Shown here in pieces: positions 53,611 through 63,025 of a stretch of DNA of 64,000 bases. A model generated the notes under the pieces. That model was not told the origin of the DNA and made no database searches. It was given only the letters and a program-made list of their open reading frames with translations. A program made the translations under genes and the position numbers. Each line of letters starts with the position of its first letter. The stretch's first letter is position 1. Source of the DNA: Yoonia maritima (GTDB lineage: Bacteria; Pseudomonadota; Alphaproteobacteria; Rhodobacterales; Rhodobacteraceae); contig NZ_PVTP01000009.1 of assembly GCF_003003285.1 (NCBI RefSeq), positions 62,001-126,000 on the forward strand, written 5' to 3'.

Positions 53611-54390
53611 GTGTCCAACACGCCTACAGAACCTGTTCTATTGATTGACGTTGATGGCCCGATTGCCACTTTGACGATGAACCGTCCGGCCAAGCGGAAC
53701 GCGATGTGCGATGAACTGCTTGATGACATCGATGCGTTCTTTGCAAAGCCGCCCGAAGGCGTGCGTGTTGTGATTATGGTCGGCACCGCGGGGCACTATT
53801 GTTCTGGGTTGGACCTTTCTGAACATGTTGCGCGCGATGCTGAAGGCACGATGCGCCATTCGCGTAACTGGCACCGGGTCATGGATACGATCCAGTTCTC
53901 TGGCTTGCCAGTTGTGTCGGCCATGTTTGGTGCTGTGATTGGTGGCGGGCTTGAGATGGCTGCCTCGACGCATGTGCGTATTGCGGAACCGTCTACCATT
54001 TTCCAACTGCCCGAAGGGCGGCGTGGAATTTACGTTGGTGGCGGTGCTTCTGTTCGGATTGGCCGCATTCTGGGTGCTGACCGGATGTGTGAAATGATGC
54101 TGACTGGGCGCAAATATGACGCCCAAGAAGGCCTGGCGATGGGTCTGACCCATTATGCCGTAGGTGAGGGCGAGGCGCTGCCTTTGGCCCGTGAACTTGC
54201 TGGAAAGATCGCGCGCAATGCGCAGCTTTCCAACTATATGATGATTCAGGCGATTAGCCGGATTTCAGATATGTCTCGTAGTGATGGATTGTTTACCGAA
54301 AGTCTTGCCGCAGCGGTCTCTCAGACCAGTGCGGATGCCGAAGAAGGGCTCAAGGCATTCTTAGAAAAAAGAAAACCTGTTTTCCGGTAA
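53611..54390 (+). CDS. Crotonase-family enoyl-CoA hydratase/lyase
   Basis: 259 residues from GTG 53611, with AAGGAAAA upstream. Crotonase oxyanion-hole elements are PAKRNAMCDELLDD and GHYCSGLDLSEH, then GAVIGGGLEMAAST; the acidic residue E135 lies in PEGRRGIYVGGG. In this operon it most likely hydrates feruloyl- or coumaroyl-CoA and may release the aldehyde by retro-aldol cleavage, as in Ech/HcaA enzymes. Hydratase-only activity feeding the SDR is the alternative. Confidence 0.85.
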   Translation: MSNTPTEPVLLIDVDGPIATLTMNRPAKRNAMCDELLDDIDAFFAKPPEGVRVVIMVGTAGHYCSGLDLSEHVARDAEGTMRHSRNWHRVMDTIQFSGLPVVSAMFGAVIGGGLEMAASTHVRIAEPSTIFQLPEGRRGIYVGGGASVRIGRILGADRMCEMMLTGRKYDAQEGLAMGLTHYAVGEGEALPLARELAGKIARNAQLSNYMMIQAISRISDMSRSDGLFTESLAAAVSQTSADAEEGLKAFLEKRKPVFR

Positions 54391-54435
54391 TCCGGGAAAC
54401 CAAGAAGCTATCTTTTCCAAAACAGGGGAAACTAA

Positions 54436-55476
54436 ATGACAACAATGACACGCCGTACGGCACTTGCTTCGATGGGGGCCGCGCTTGCGACACCCGCGCT
54501 TGTTTCTAATCTGAACGCCGCCGAAGTGACGCTGCGCCTGCACCACTTCTTGCCACCTGTCGCACCAATGCAAAAACAGTTCTTTGAGGTGTGGTCCGCC
54601 GAGCTGTCCGAAGCTACAAACGGTGCCGTAGAAGTGCAGATCTTCCCAGCAATGCAATTGGGTGGTAAGCCGCCACAGCTTGCTGATCAGGTTCGTCAAG
54701 GTATCTGTGATATCGCATGGACACTGCCAGTTTACACACCTGACCGTTTCCCAATCGCTGAAACAATGTCGAACCCATTCATGGTGACCAACGCTGAAAA
54801 GTCTTCAGTTGCGATGCACACATTGATGGATGAATTCGGCCAAGGTGAATACCGCGGCATCAAGCCACTGGCGTTCCACACACACGATGGCGGCAAGCTG
54901 CACACACGCAACGCGCCTGTGCTTAGCAAAGCGGACCTGCAAGGTCTGAAACTGCGCGCGCCGAACCAGTCTACCGGTGACATGCTGACTGCACTTGGTG
55001 CAGAGGTCGTGTTCTTCCCAGTTACTGACATGGTTGTTGGCCTGTCCAACGGCGTGATCGACGGTTGCTGCCTACCATACGAAGTTGTGCCTGCATTCAA
55101 ACTACAGGAACTGACATCTTACACTGCTGCCCCGGCACCTGCGTCACGCGGTCTGTATTCGAACACCTTCGCGTTCATCATGAACGAAGCAAAATACGAA
55201 GGCATGTCTGACGATATCCGTGCTGCGGTTGATGCTGCATCCGGCATGCAGTTGTCACAGCGTTTGGGCGCACAGTTCGACGTATTCGAAGCAGGCGGTA
55301 AAGCTGCTGTCGAAGCACAAGGCAACACAATCGTAGAAATTCCAGCCGAAGAAATCGCGTCTTGGCAGGAAGAAGCAGCGCCGGTCCACGAAGCGTGGAT
55401 CGAAAAGCTGAACGGCATGGGCCACGACGGTGCTGCTGTGATGGCACGCGCAAACGAACTGCTGGACGCAGGCTGA
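54436..55476 (+). CDS. TRAP transporter substrate-binding protein (hydroxycinnamate operon)
   Basis: 346 residues with a twin-arginine-type signal MTTMTRRTALASMGAALATP, ending near NAA. The DctP fold includes LKLRAPNQSTGDMLTALGAE with the ligand-carboxylate arginine and GLSNGVIDGCCLPYEVVPAF. Several TRAP binding proteins in aromatic operons of alphaproteobacteria bind p-coumarate and ferulate, and this is the natural guess here. The next two genes supply the membrane subunits. Confidence 0.87.
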   Translation: MTTMTRRTALASMGAALATPALVSNLNAAEVTLRLHHFLPPVAPMQKQFFEVWSAELSEATNGAVEVQIFPAMQLGGKPPQLADQVRQGICDIAWTLPVYTPDRFPIAETMSNPFMVTNAEKSSVAMHTLMDEFGQGEYRGIKPLAFHTHDGGKLHTRNAPVLSKADLQGLKLRAPNQSTGDMLTALGAEVVFFPVTDMVVGLSNGVIDGCCLPYEVVPAFKLQELTSYTAAPAPASRGLYSNTFAFIMNEAKYEGMSDDIRAAVDAASGMQLSQRLGAQFDVFEAGGKAAVEAQGNTIVEIPAEEIASWQEEAAPVHEAWIEKLNGMGHDGAAVMARANELLDAG

Positions 55477-55483
55477 TCTGATC

Positions 55484-56020
55484 ATGTCTGAACCGATTGT
55501 TCACCAGACAGGAGAGAGTAACTCTCTCCTGTACCGGCTTTTGCATGCCGTCTGCATCTCTAGCGCTGCGATTGGCGGGCTGGTGATTTTCGGAGCGGCA
55601 TTTGTTGTTACGTATTCGGTGCTATCCAGCACCCTTGGATTCGGCGCTGTGCGCGGCGAATTCGAACTTGTCGAACTGGCCTGCGCCGCGAGCGCCTCGC
55701 TGTTTTTGCCGTTGTGCCAACTGACAAAAGGGCACGTCATGGTCGACGTGTTCACAAGCAAACTACCGGGGGCAATCAACACGACCGTTGATGCCGTCTG
55801 GACGCTGTTTTTTGCTTTGGGCTGGGCTTATCTTGCTTGGCGGTTAAGCGTCGGGCTCGAAGAAATCCACGGTTACGGTGACAAGACCATGCTTTTGCGT
55901 GCACCTGTCTGGTGGGTTTACGTTCCGGCCGTATTTGGCACCGGACTATCCGCAATCGTTGCCGCACTTATGGGCCTATCGGTGTTCATGCCGCGCCTTA
56001 TCCCGATGGAGGCCAAATAA
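55484..56020 (+). CDS. TRAP transporter small permease (DctQ)
   Basis: 178 residues with four membrane segments, e.g. ISSAAIGGLVIFGAAFVVTY, and the DctQ loop EFELVELACAASASLFLPLC then KGHVMVDVF. It starts seven bases after the binding protein gene. Its stop overlaps the dctM start by one base. Confidence 0.87.
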   Translation: MSEPIVHQTGESNSLLYRLLHAVCISSAAIGGLVIFGAAFVVTYSVLSSTLGFGAVRGEFELVELACAASASLFLPLCQLTKGHVMVDVFTSKLPGAINTTVDAVWTLFFALGWAYLAWRLSVGLEEIHGYGDKTMLLRAPVWWVYVPAVFGTGLSAIVAALMGLSVFMPRLIPMEAK

Positions 56021-57342
56021 TGGACCCGTTTACACTTGCCCTTCTTCTTGTTGTTGGGTTGTTCATTCTTATCTTCCTGCGGGTTCCAATTGCGCTCGCT
56101 ATGGCGCTGGTCGGTGTCTTTGGCTATATACAGCTTAGTTCGCTAGCAGGGCTAAAGGCCTATCTCAGCACGGCTTGGGTCGACAAATTCATGTCATATG
56201 ATCTGTCGGTTGTGCCGCTGTTCATCTTGATGGGTCACTTGGCGACCAACTCTGGAATTTCCGCATCGATCTTTAACGCCGCACGGGCGTGGATCGGCCA
56301 TCTTCGCGGTGGTTTGGCCATGGCCGCGGTCGCAGGTTGCGCTTTGTTCGGGTCTATTTCGGGATCGTCGCTTGCCACTGCTTCAACGATGACACGCGTT
56401 GCGATGCCAGAAATGCGCAAGCACGGGTTTTCCGGCGCGCTTTCATCTGGTTCGCTGGCTGCGGGTGGTACGCTGGGTATTCTGATCCCGCCATCAGTTG
56501 TGCTGATTATCTATGCGCTGTTGACCGAACAAAACATCGTCAAACTGTTCCTTGCGGCGACTGTGCCGGGCATTCTGGCCGTTGTCGGCTTTATCATCGC
56601 GATTTCTATTTACGTCCGCCTGTTCCCTGAAGAGGGTCCAACAAGCGAACGGTCAAACATGAAAGAACGCCTGCTGGCGCTTGCCGATATCTGGCACGTC
56701 ATGGTGATCTTCGTTGTGGTTCTGGGCGGTATCTATGGCGGGTTCTTTACGCCTGCGCAGGGCGCTGCGGTTGGCGTTGTTCTGACGCTGGTGCTGGGCA
56801 CAATCAAAGGCGGCCTGACACCAAAGACCATCCTGAACAGCCTGATCGACACGGCGGGTTCAACCGCAATGATCTTTGCGATCGTGTTTGGTGCGGACCT
56901 GTTCAACGTTGCGCTAGCGCTAAGCCGGATGCCGATGGAAGTCGCGCAATACTTTGCGACCTCGGACATCGCGCCAATGGTGGTCTTGTTGGGTATCGTT
57001 GCGTTCTATCTGGTGATGGGTTGCCTGATGGACAGCCTTTCGATGATCTTGCTGACTGTGCCGGTGTTCTTTCCGACCGTCATGGCGCTTGATTTCGGGA
57101 TGACCTTTGAACAGCAGGCGATGTGGTTCGGAATCATCTCGCTTGTTGTGGTGGAAATGGGGCTGATTACGCCGCCGGTGGGGATGAACCTATTCGTCAT
57201 TTCCGCGATGGCCAAAGATATCCCAATGACGCAAATTTTTCGCGGTACAATTCCGTTCATCATGGCCGAATTTATCCGCATAGCCATCCTTATCGCCTTT
57301 CCAGTGCTTAGTTACTGGCTGGTCGATTTGGTCGCCAATTAG
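56020..57342 (+). CDS. TRAP transporter large permease (DctM)
   Basis: 440 residues from ATG 56020, which overlaps the dctQ stop; the frame open to 55912 lies within dctQ. About twelve membrane segments, with the DctM sequences FGSISGSSLATASTMTRVAM, GTLGILIPPSVVLIIYALLT and VVEMGLITPPVGMNLFVISA. It completes the TRAP importer of this operon. Confidence 0.92.
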   Translation: MDPFTLALLLVVGLFILIFLRVPIALAMALVGVFGYIQLSSLAGLKAYLSTAWVDKFMSYDLSVVPLFILMGHLATNSGISASIFNAARAWIGHLRGGLAMAAVAGCALFGSISGSSLATASTMTRVAMPEMRKHGFSGALSSGSLAAGGTLGILIPPSVVLIIYALLTEQNIVKLFLAATVPGILAVVGFIIAISIYVRLFPEEGPTSERSNMKERLLALADIWHVMVIFVVVLGGIYGGFFTPAQGAAVGVVLTLVLGTIKGGLTPKTILNSLIDTAGSTAMIFAIVFGADLFNVALALSRMPMEVAQYFATSDIAPMVVLLGIVAFYLVMGCLMDSLSMILLTVPVFFPTVMALDFGMTFEQQAMWFGIISLVVVEMGLITPPVGMNLFVISAMAKDIPMTQIFRGTIPFIMAEFIRIAILIAFPVLSYWLVDLVAN

Positions 57343-57351
57343 GAGGACGAA

Positions 57352-57831
57352 ATGTCCGATACGCCTAAGGATGACGTTTCCGAAGACACTGCTGCAGATC
57401 GGTTTCTGCAGCAGTTTACCGGATACCGGATCAAACGCGCGTTGTTGGTTGTACATGAAGACATGACGGAAACCCTTGTTCCGCTTGGGCTTCGGGTGGG
57501 TACATTTGCACCGTTGGCTGTTGTGGCTGCTAACCCCGGTATATCGCAAACGAAGTTATCGGATGTGTTGAAAATCAAACGGTCCGGGGTTGTTGCGGTC
57601 GTTGATGAACTGGAACGGATCGGTGCGATTGAGCGTAAGCCAGTTGCGGGTGATCGCCGCACCAATGCGCTGTTTATGACGACAGCAGGTGGTCGGCTTT
57701 GGCAGCAGGCCGAGGCCGCAATTCAAGCACACGAAGACCGCCTTTTTACTGATTTAACTGACGAAGATAATGATCAAATTCGTGATCTCCTATCTCGGGT
57801 CATACTGCGCGCCGAACGGGCCAAGGAGTAA
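57352..57831 (+). CDS. MarR-family regulator, probably CoA-thioester responsive
   Basis: 159 residues. Winged helix-turn-helix with ISQTKLSDVLKIKRSGVVAV recognition region and wing VAGDRRTNALFMTTAG, typical of MarR. Related regulators such as FerC/CouR/HcaR repress hydroxycinnamate operons and release DNA on binding feruloyl- or coumaroyl-CoA. Its place just before the CoA synthase supports this. GGAGGA precedes the ATG. Confidence 0.87.
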   Translation: MSDTPKDDVSEDTAADRFLQQFTGYRIKRALLVVHEDMTETLVPLGLRVGTFAPLAVVAANPGISQTKLSDVLKIKRSGVVAVVDELERIGAIERKPVAGDRRTNALFMTTAGGRLWQQAEAAIQAHEDRLFTDLTDEDNDQIRDLLSRVILRAERAKE

Positions 57832-57836
57832 ACACC

Positions 57837-59651
57837 ATGACGGACAAGATAACTGGCCTGAATTTACGCGCTCATGCGGTGGAAATGACGCAGGCGGGTG
57901 ATAACCTAATCTTAACGTCAAAAATTCCGTTGGATCCAGTCGTGGATCGGACAGCCGATTGGCTGCACAAGTGGGCCCGTGAAACCCCCGACACGGTGTT
58001 TTTAGCTGAACGTGCGGGCGACGCGTGGCGCGAAGTAACTTATGCGCAGGCACTTACCGCTGTACGTGCGATTGCCACGTCGCTGGCCGGTCGTGGCATG
58101 GGGCAGGAAACGCCGATTGTTATTATGTCCGGCAACTCGATTGATCACGCATTGCTGTCGTTCGGGGCCCAATATGCGGGTGTTCCGACCGTACCGCTGG
58201 CCGAACAGTACTCGCTCATCCCGGAGGCGCACGGCCGCTTGATCTATGTTTTGGACAAGGTCAAACCGGCGATGGCATTCGTCGATGATGCAGGACGATA
58301 TGCTGCTGCATTGGCGTTGTCTCAGCTGGACGAGGTTGAGATTGTTGCGTCGAAAACTGACGGGGCGCCGGGCGCAGTAACCAGCTTTGAAGCACTGCTT
58401 GCAGGTGATGACAGTCACGACGCCGACGCGCTGTTGGCGACGACTGGTCCTGATACAGTCGCGAAAATTCTGTTTACGTCGGGGTCATCTTCCGACCCCA
58501 AGGGAGTTTTGACCACCCAACGTATGATGTGCGCGAACCAATCGCAGATGGCCTCGGTTCTGCCGTTTATCAAAGAACGAGCACCGCGCATCTGTGACTG
58601 GCTGCCGTGGAACCATGTGTTCGGCGGATCGCATAACGTAAACATGATGCTGGCCCATGGTGGAACGCTGACCATTGATGCTGGTAAGCCGACCAAGAAA
58701 CTGTTCGCCGAGACCGCTCGCAGCATCATCGAACGCCCCGGCACGTTGTCGTTCAATGTCCCTGTTGGCTTTGCGATGTTGGTTGCCGAAATGGAAACCA
58801 ACCACGCCCTGCGCGAGGTATATTTCAAAGACCTCGACATGATTTTCTATGCAGGCGCATCGCTGCCCCAAGACGTCTGGACCCGGCTCGAGGAAATGGC
58901 GTTAGAAGTACGTGGCAAGTTGCCACTGATGATTTCTAGCTGGGGTATGACCGAAACCGCGCCTGCTACGATCATGCTTCACGAACCCATCGGGCGCTCG
59001 GGTGTTGTTGGTGTTCCGCTGCCGGGCACCGAAGTAAAACTACTGCCCGATGATGAAATGCGCTGCGAAGTGCGCGTCAAAGGGCAGAACATTATGCCCG
59101 GGTATTTTGCCGATAGTGTCAAAACAGCAGAGGCATTTGATGAAGATGGTTTCTTGCTGACTGGCGACGCTATGCGCTTTGTCGACAATGACGATCCTGA
59201 ACGCGGTCTAAAATTTGACGGTCGCGTGTCCGAGGATTTCAAACTGCTGACAGGTACATGGGTGCAGGCGGGTAAGCTGCGGTTGGATGCACTGGATGGG
59301 CTTCGCGGTCTTGTCCAAGATGTTGTCATCTGTGGCCATGATCGCGATGCGATTGGGCTGTTCGTTTTTCCGCGTCCCGATCAAGTGCATGGCGACAATA
59401 CGTCCGATGGTGCGGTCATTGATCCGATCCTTCAAGCGCAGATCGAGGAACGTTTGCGAGACATGGCAAAGGCCGCAACAGGTTCCGCCAAGCGGATCAG
59501 CCGCGCGCTAATCTTGGCCGAGCCACCGTCGCTTAAAGATGCCGAAGTTACTGACAAAGGGTCGCTGAATGTCCGCAAAATCATGACGCGGCGTGCCACC
59601 CTGCTTGAGCGCCTGTACGACAACGAAGACCCCGCGCTGATCCGCGTTTAA
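57837..59651 (+). CDS. fcs: Feruloyl-CoA synthase
   Basis: 604 residues of the adenylate-forming family. The phosphate-binding loop ILFTSGSSSDPKGVLTT, A5-type SWGMTETAPATIM and the hinge with LTGDAMRFVDNDDPERGLKF DGR are present. Length and sequence fit Fcs rather than general long-chain ligases. It activates ferulate, p-coumarate or caffeate with ATP and CoA. It starts five bases after the MarR stop. Confidence 0.9.
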   Translation: MTDKITGLNLRAHAVEMTQAGDNLILTSKIPLDPVVDRTADWLHKWARETPDTVFLAERAGDAWREVTYAQALTAVRAIATSLAGRGMGQETPIVIMSGNSIDHALLSFGAQYAGVPTVPLAEQYSLIPEAHGRLIYVLDKVKPAMAFVDDAGRYAAALALSQLDEVEIVASKTDGAPGAVTSFEALLAGDDSHDADALLATTGPDTVAKILFTSGSSSDPKGVLTTQRMMCANQSQMASVLPFIKERAPRICDWLPWNHVFGGSHNVNMMLAHGGTLTIDAGKPTKKLFAETARSIIERPGTLSFNVPVGFAMLVAEMETNHALREVYFKDLDMIFYAGASLPQDVWTRLEEMALEVRGKLPLMISSWGMTETAPATIMLHEPIGRSGVVGVPLPGTEVKLLPDDEMRCEVRVKGQNIMPGYFADSVKTAEAFDEDGFLLTGDAMRFVDNDDPERGLKFDGRVSEDFKLLTGTWVQAGKLRLDALDGLRGLVQDVVICGHDRDAIGLFVFPRPDQVHGDNTSDGAVIDPILQAQIEERLRDMAKAATGSAKRISRALILAEPPSLKDAEVTDKGSLNVRKIMTRRATLLERLYDNEDPALIRV

Positions 59652-59662
59652 GGAGCAAACAG

Positions 59663-60538
59663 ATGGTCGATTTTTCCAAAGTCCGCGCGATTGATTTTCA
59701 TACCCACGCAGAAGAATCCTGCGGCTGTCACGATGATGATGGCTATGACGAGCTGCAATCGACGATGGCGAAATACTTTGGTGCGCCTTGGGCACATCCG
59801 CCGACGATTGATGAAACCGCGGCGCACTACCGTGAAAAGAATATCGCCGCCGTGATCTTTCCCGTCGATGCAGAACGCGAGACTGGCTACCGCCGTTACG
59901 ACAACTACGAAGTTGCCGATGCTTGCGCTAAGAATGACGATATCCTGATCCCGTTCGCTTCGATTGACCCAGCGAAGGGTAAGATCGGCGCACGCGAGGC
60001 GCGTGATCTGGTTGAAAACCACGGCATTCAGGGGTTCAAATTTCACCCCACCATGCAGGGTTTTTATCCCAATGATCGCAGCGCCTATGTGCTGTACGAG
60101 GCGATCGCGGAATCGGGCAAGCCTGCGTTGTTTCATACCGGGCAAACCGGTGTTGGGTCTGGGATGCGCGGCGGCAACGGGATGCGGCTGAAATACTCCA
60201 ACCCGATGTATATGGATGATATCGCCGTGGATTTCCCGGACATGCCAATCATCCTCGCGCACCCGTCATTCCCGTGGCAGGAAGAGGCGCTTTCGGTCGC
60301 AACACACAAACCCAACGTCTACATCGATCTGTCTGGCTGGTCGCCCAAGTACTTTCCACCAATCCTTGTCCGTTATGCCAATACGCTTTTGAAAAAGAAG
60401 ATGTTGTTCGGGTCGGATTGGCCAATGATTGCCCCGGAAAAATGGCTTGATGCCTTTGATAAGGCAGAGTTCAAAGACGAAGTGCGTCCGTTGATCTTAA
60501 AAGAGAACGCCATGCGATTGCTTGGGGTGTCAAAGTGA
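59663..60538 (+). CDS. Amidohydrolase-family protein of the hydroxycinnamate operon
   Basis: 291 residues of the amidohydrolase_2 (ACMSD-like) group. Metal ligands H13 and H15 in IDFHTHAEE, then GFKFHPTMQGFYPND, LFHTGQTG, ILAHPSFPWQEEAL and LFGSDWPM. Characterised relatives decarboxylate or hydrolyse aromatic acids, for example resorcylate and vanillate-type decarboxylases. Its exact reaction here is unknown. AAGGAG precedes the ATG, and the stop overlaps the acyl-CoA dehydrogenase start. Confidence 0.83.
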   Translation: MVDFSKVRAIDFHTHAEESCGCHDDDGYDELQSTMAKYFGAPWAHPPTIDETAAHYREKNIAAVIFPVDAERETGYRRYDNYEVADACAKNDDILIPFASIDPAKGKIGAREARDLVENHGIQGFKFHPTMQGFYPNDRSAYVLYEAIAESGKPALFHTGQTGVGSGMRGGNGMRLKYSNPMYMDDIAVDFPDMPIILAHPSFPWQEEALSVATHKPNVYIDLSGWSPKYFPPILVRYANTLLKKKMLFGSDWPMIAPEKWLDAFDKAEFKDEVRPLILKENAMRLLGVSK

Positions 60539-62091
60539 CCCCATTCACTGCGCCAGTTGATGACATCTTGTTTTCGCTGCGCAGTGTTGCTGGCGCTACC
60601 AGCGTTGCTGATTGGGATGATGAACTTGCCAAAGGGATCATCACCCATTTTGCGTCTTTCGCCGCAGGTGTGATCGCGCCGCTTGACGAAAGCGGCGACC
60701 GTCAGGGCTGTCGGTTTGATAACGGCTGGGTGACGATGCCCGACGGGTTTGTCGCAGCGTTCGCGGAATTGGCCGAGGGCGGTTGGCAGGGGCTAAGCGC
60801 CCCGGAAGAATTCGGCGGAATGGCGCAAAATCATCTGATCGCGGCAGCCGTGTCAGAGGTGTTTTCCGGCGCGAACCACGCCATGCAAATGGTCTGTAAT
60901 CTGGTGCCCGGCGCAATTGCGACATTGATGCGGTTTGGGACGGACGATCAGAAATCAACTTGGGTTCCAAAGCTTGCAAGTGGCGAGGCACTATCGACGA
61001 TGTGCCTCACGGAACCGGGGGCGGGGTCTGATCTGTCGCGGATCCGGACCAAGTCGACCCGCAACGGTGAAAGCTGGCGTATTGATGGCGAAAAGATATT
61101 CATCTCGGGCGGTGATCAGGACATGTCGAATGACATCCTGCATCTGATCCTTGCCCGGACGGGGGATGCCAATTCGGGCGTGAAGGGTTTGTCGCTATTC
61201 ATCGCCAACAAAGCTGCTGCAGGCGATACGATCAAAGTTACACGGATTGAAGAAAAGCTGGGGCTGCATGCCTCACCCACCTGTCAGATGGTGTTTGACG
61301 CTGCGCCCGCCAAATTGGTCGGGCAAGAAGGTGCCGGGCTGGCCGCGATGTTCACCCTGATGAACCACGCACGGATTGATGTGGCGCTTCAGGGTGTAGC
61401 CCACGCGAGCCGCGCCCATGCGATTTCCGCTGCATATGCCGCCGAACGCAAACAGGGGCGTCGCGCTGACAAGTCAGATGCCGTTCTGGCCGATCATGCC
61501 GACGTGCGGCGCATGCTGGATGACCAACGCGCCCTGACGATGGGCGCACGCGCGATGGCGCATATTGCATTGGTGGAACTTGAAAAGGGTAATCGCCCCG
61601 GCCTCGTCGATTTTCTGACGCCGCTGTGCAAAGTGTTTTGCACCGAAGCGGGGATTACGTCCGCTGATCTAGGGATGCAGGTTTTGGGTGGATACGGCTA
61701 TCTGACTGAATACCGGGTATCCCAAACATGGCGCGATGCGCGGATCACGTCGATCTACGAAGGAGCGAATGGCATTCATTCACTGGCGACCGCAACACGC
61801 GGTTTGCGCGTCGGCGACGGGGCTGATGCGTTTGATGCCCTGATCGGCGAATTAACAGACCATCCTGCCGTCATGACATTGCGCGATACTTGGCGTGCCG
61901 CACGTAGACATGCGTTGAATTCCTATGATCCGGCGGTGATTGCCCATGATTATATGCAGCTGACGATGCAGCTATATTACCGTGCAGTTTGGTGCCGGAT
62001 CGCTGAGTGTGATGCGCAATATAATCGGCTGCGTGATGTGGCGTTATCCCGTCCAATCCCCGTGGCACCTGCCATGATGGCATTGGGCTAA
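60535..62091 (+). CDS. Acyl-CoA dehydrogenase (possibly dihydrocinnamoyl-CoA)
   Basis: 518 residues from GTG 60535, overlapping the amidohydrolase stop (GTGA). Acyl-CoA dehydrogenase motifs MCLTEPGAGSDLSRIRTKS and GYLTEYRVSQTWRDARITSI followed by YEGANGIHS, with the catalytic glutamate, are intact. In Acinetobacter, HcaD of the hca operon dehydrogenates dihydro-hydroxycinnamoyl-CoA; this gene may do the same. Its stop overlaps that of pcaQ on the other strand. Confidence 0.87.
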   Translation: MTPFTAPVDDILFSLRSVAGATSVADWDDELAKGIITHFASFAAGVIAPLDESGDRQGCRFDNGWVTMPDGFVAAFAELAEGGWQGLSAPEEFGGMAQNHLIAAAVSEVFSGANHAMQMVCNLVPGAIATLMRFGTDDQKSTWVPKLASGEALSTMCLTEPGAGSDLSRIRTKSTRNGESWRIDGEKIFISGGDQDMSNDILHLILARTGDANSGVKGLSLFIANKAAAGDTIKVTRIEEKLGLHASPTCQMVFDAAPAKLVGQEGAGLAAMFTLMNHARIDVALQGVAHASRAHAISAAYAAERKQGRRADKSDAVLADHADVRRMLDDQRALTMGARAMAHIALVELEKGNRPGLVDFLTPLCKVFCTEAGITSADLGMQVLGGYGYLTEYRVSQTWRDARITSIYEGANGIHSLATATRGLRVGDGADAFDALIGELTDHPAVMTLRDTWRAARRHALNSYDPAVIAHDYMQLTMQLYYRAVWCRIAECDAQYNRLRDVALSRPIPVAPAMMALG

Positions 62092-62996
62092 GGGCGCTGC
62101 ACGTAGTCCAAAAGGCTTTGCCGGAATAGATGCGCAATTGCGCTGGGGACTTCTTCGGACCTTGCCATGACGCCGATGGCACCTGTCGTCGCTGACATGT
62201 CGATATCGATTGCCACCAATCGCCCGCTTTCCAGATCATTGGCGACGACACCGTGTGAGATGAACCATATTGCTTGGGCGTTGCCCAAGGCCATTGCACG
62301 TCCGAATTCGCCGGACGCGCTTTCGATCCGGTTGTTGAACAGCGGAAGGCCCGAGGCGATCAGTTTGCCTGCAACCAAGGGCCGGATCGCCGCTGCTTGT
62401 GGTGGATAGACGATTGGGAATCCATCAAGCTGTTCAAGCTGCGTTGCACCGGCCAACGGATGGTTTGGGGCAACAACAATCACGACTTCTTCGGAATACA
62501 GTTGTGTGAATGATAGGCCGACCATGCTTTCGGGCCGTCCCAAACGCCCAACCGCGAGATCAAGCGCACCTGCGCGCAGGCGGTCAGTCATATATTCGTG
62601 GGGTCCTTCAAGCAATTGCACGACCGTACCCGGTGATTTTTGCCGAAAATCTTGCACCGCCCACGGAAGCAGTTGGCTTGCCACACTGGGCAGGGCGCCC
62701 ACAGTCAATGTGGGATTGCCGCCAGCCCCGATGCTGGCCACACTGCTTAATCCAGTCTGCAGGGCCTGCATGCTTTGTTCGGCAAAGGTCAAGAATACTT
62801 CGCCCTCGGGCGTGAGCCGCACGCCCGCACGACCACGATCCATCAGCTGCTTGCCGATGATCACCTCAAGGTCCTTGAGCGTTTTTGAAATCGCGGGCTG
62901 CGTCAGATGTAGCTGCTCAGCCGCGCGTTTCAGGCTTTTGGCTCGTGCAATGTGGGTGAACGCCTCTAGGTGGCGAAATTTAATTCTGCGGTCCAT
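62088..62996 (-). CDS. pcaQ: LysR-family regulator PcaQ
   Basis: 302 residues. The N-terminal helix-turn-helix MDRRIKFRHLEAFTHIARAK then SLKRAAEQLHLTQPAISKTL is characteristic of PcaQ, the activator of protocatechuate genes that responds to beta-ketoadipate-pathway intermediates. The effector domain spans about 90-300. It is divergent from pobA with a 94-base AT-rich gap and convergent with the hydroxycinnamate operon. It usually neighbours pcaDCHGB, which is not the case here. Confidence 0.83.
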   Translation of the reverse strand: MDRRIKFRHLEAFTHIARAKSLKRAAEQLHLTQPAISKTLKDLEVIIGKQLMDRGRAGVRLTPEGEVFLTFAEQSMQALQTGLSSVASIGAGGNPTLTVGALPSVASQLLPWAVQDFRQKSPGTVVQLLEGPHEYMTDRLRAGALDLAVGRLGRPESMVGLSFTQLYSEEVVIVVAPNHPLAGATQLEQLDGFPIVYPPQAAAIRPLVAGKLIASGLPLFNNRIESASGEFGRAMALGNAQAIWFISHGVVANDLESGRLVAIDIDMSATTGAIGVMARSEEVPSAIAHLFRQSLLDYVQRP

Positions 62997-63025
62997 AGTT
63001 GCCCATTTGGAAAGTAAAACGGTCT

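Noticed and set aside
59648-60262. 204-residue - strand frame opposite the amidohydrolase gene
   Set aside because: Shadow of a gene with intact metal-binding motifs on the + strand.
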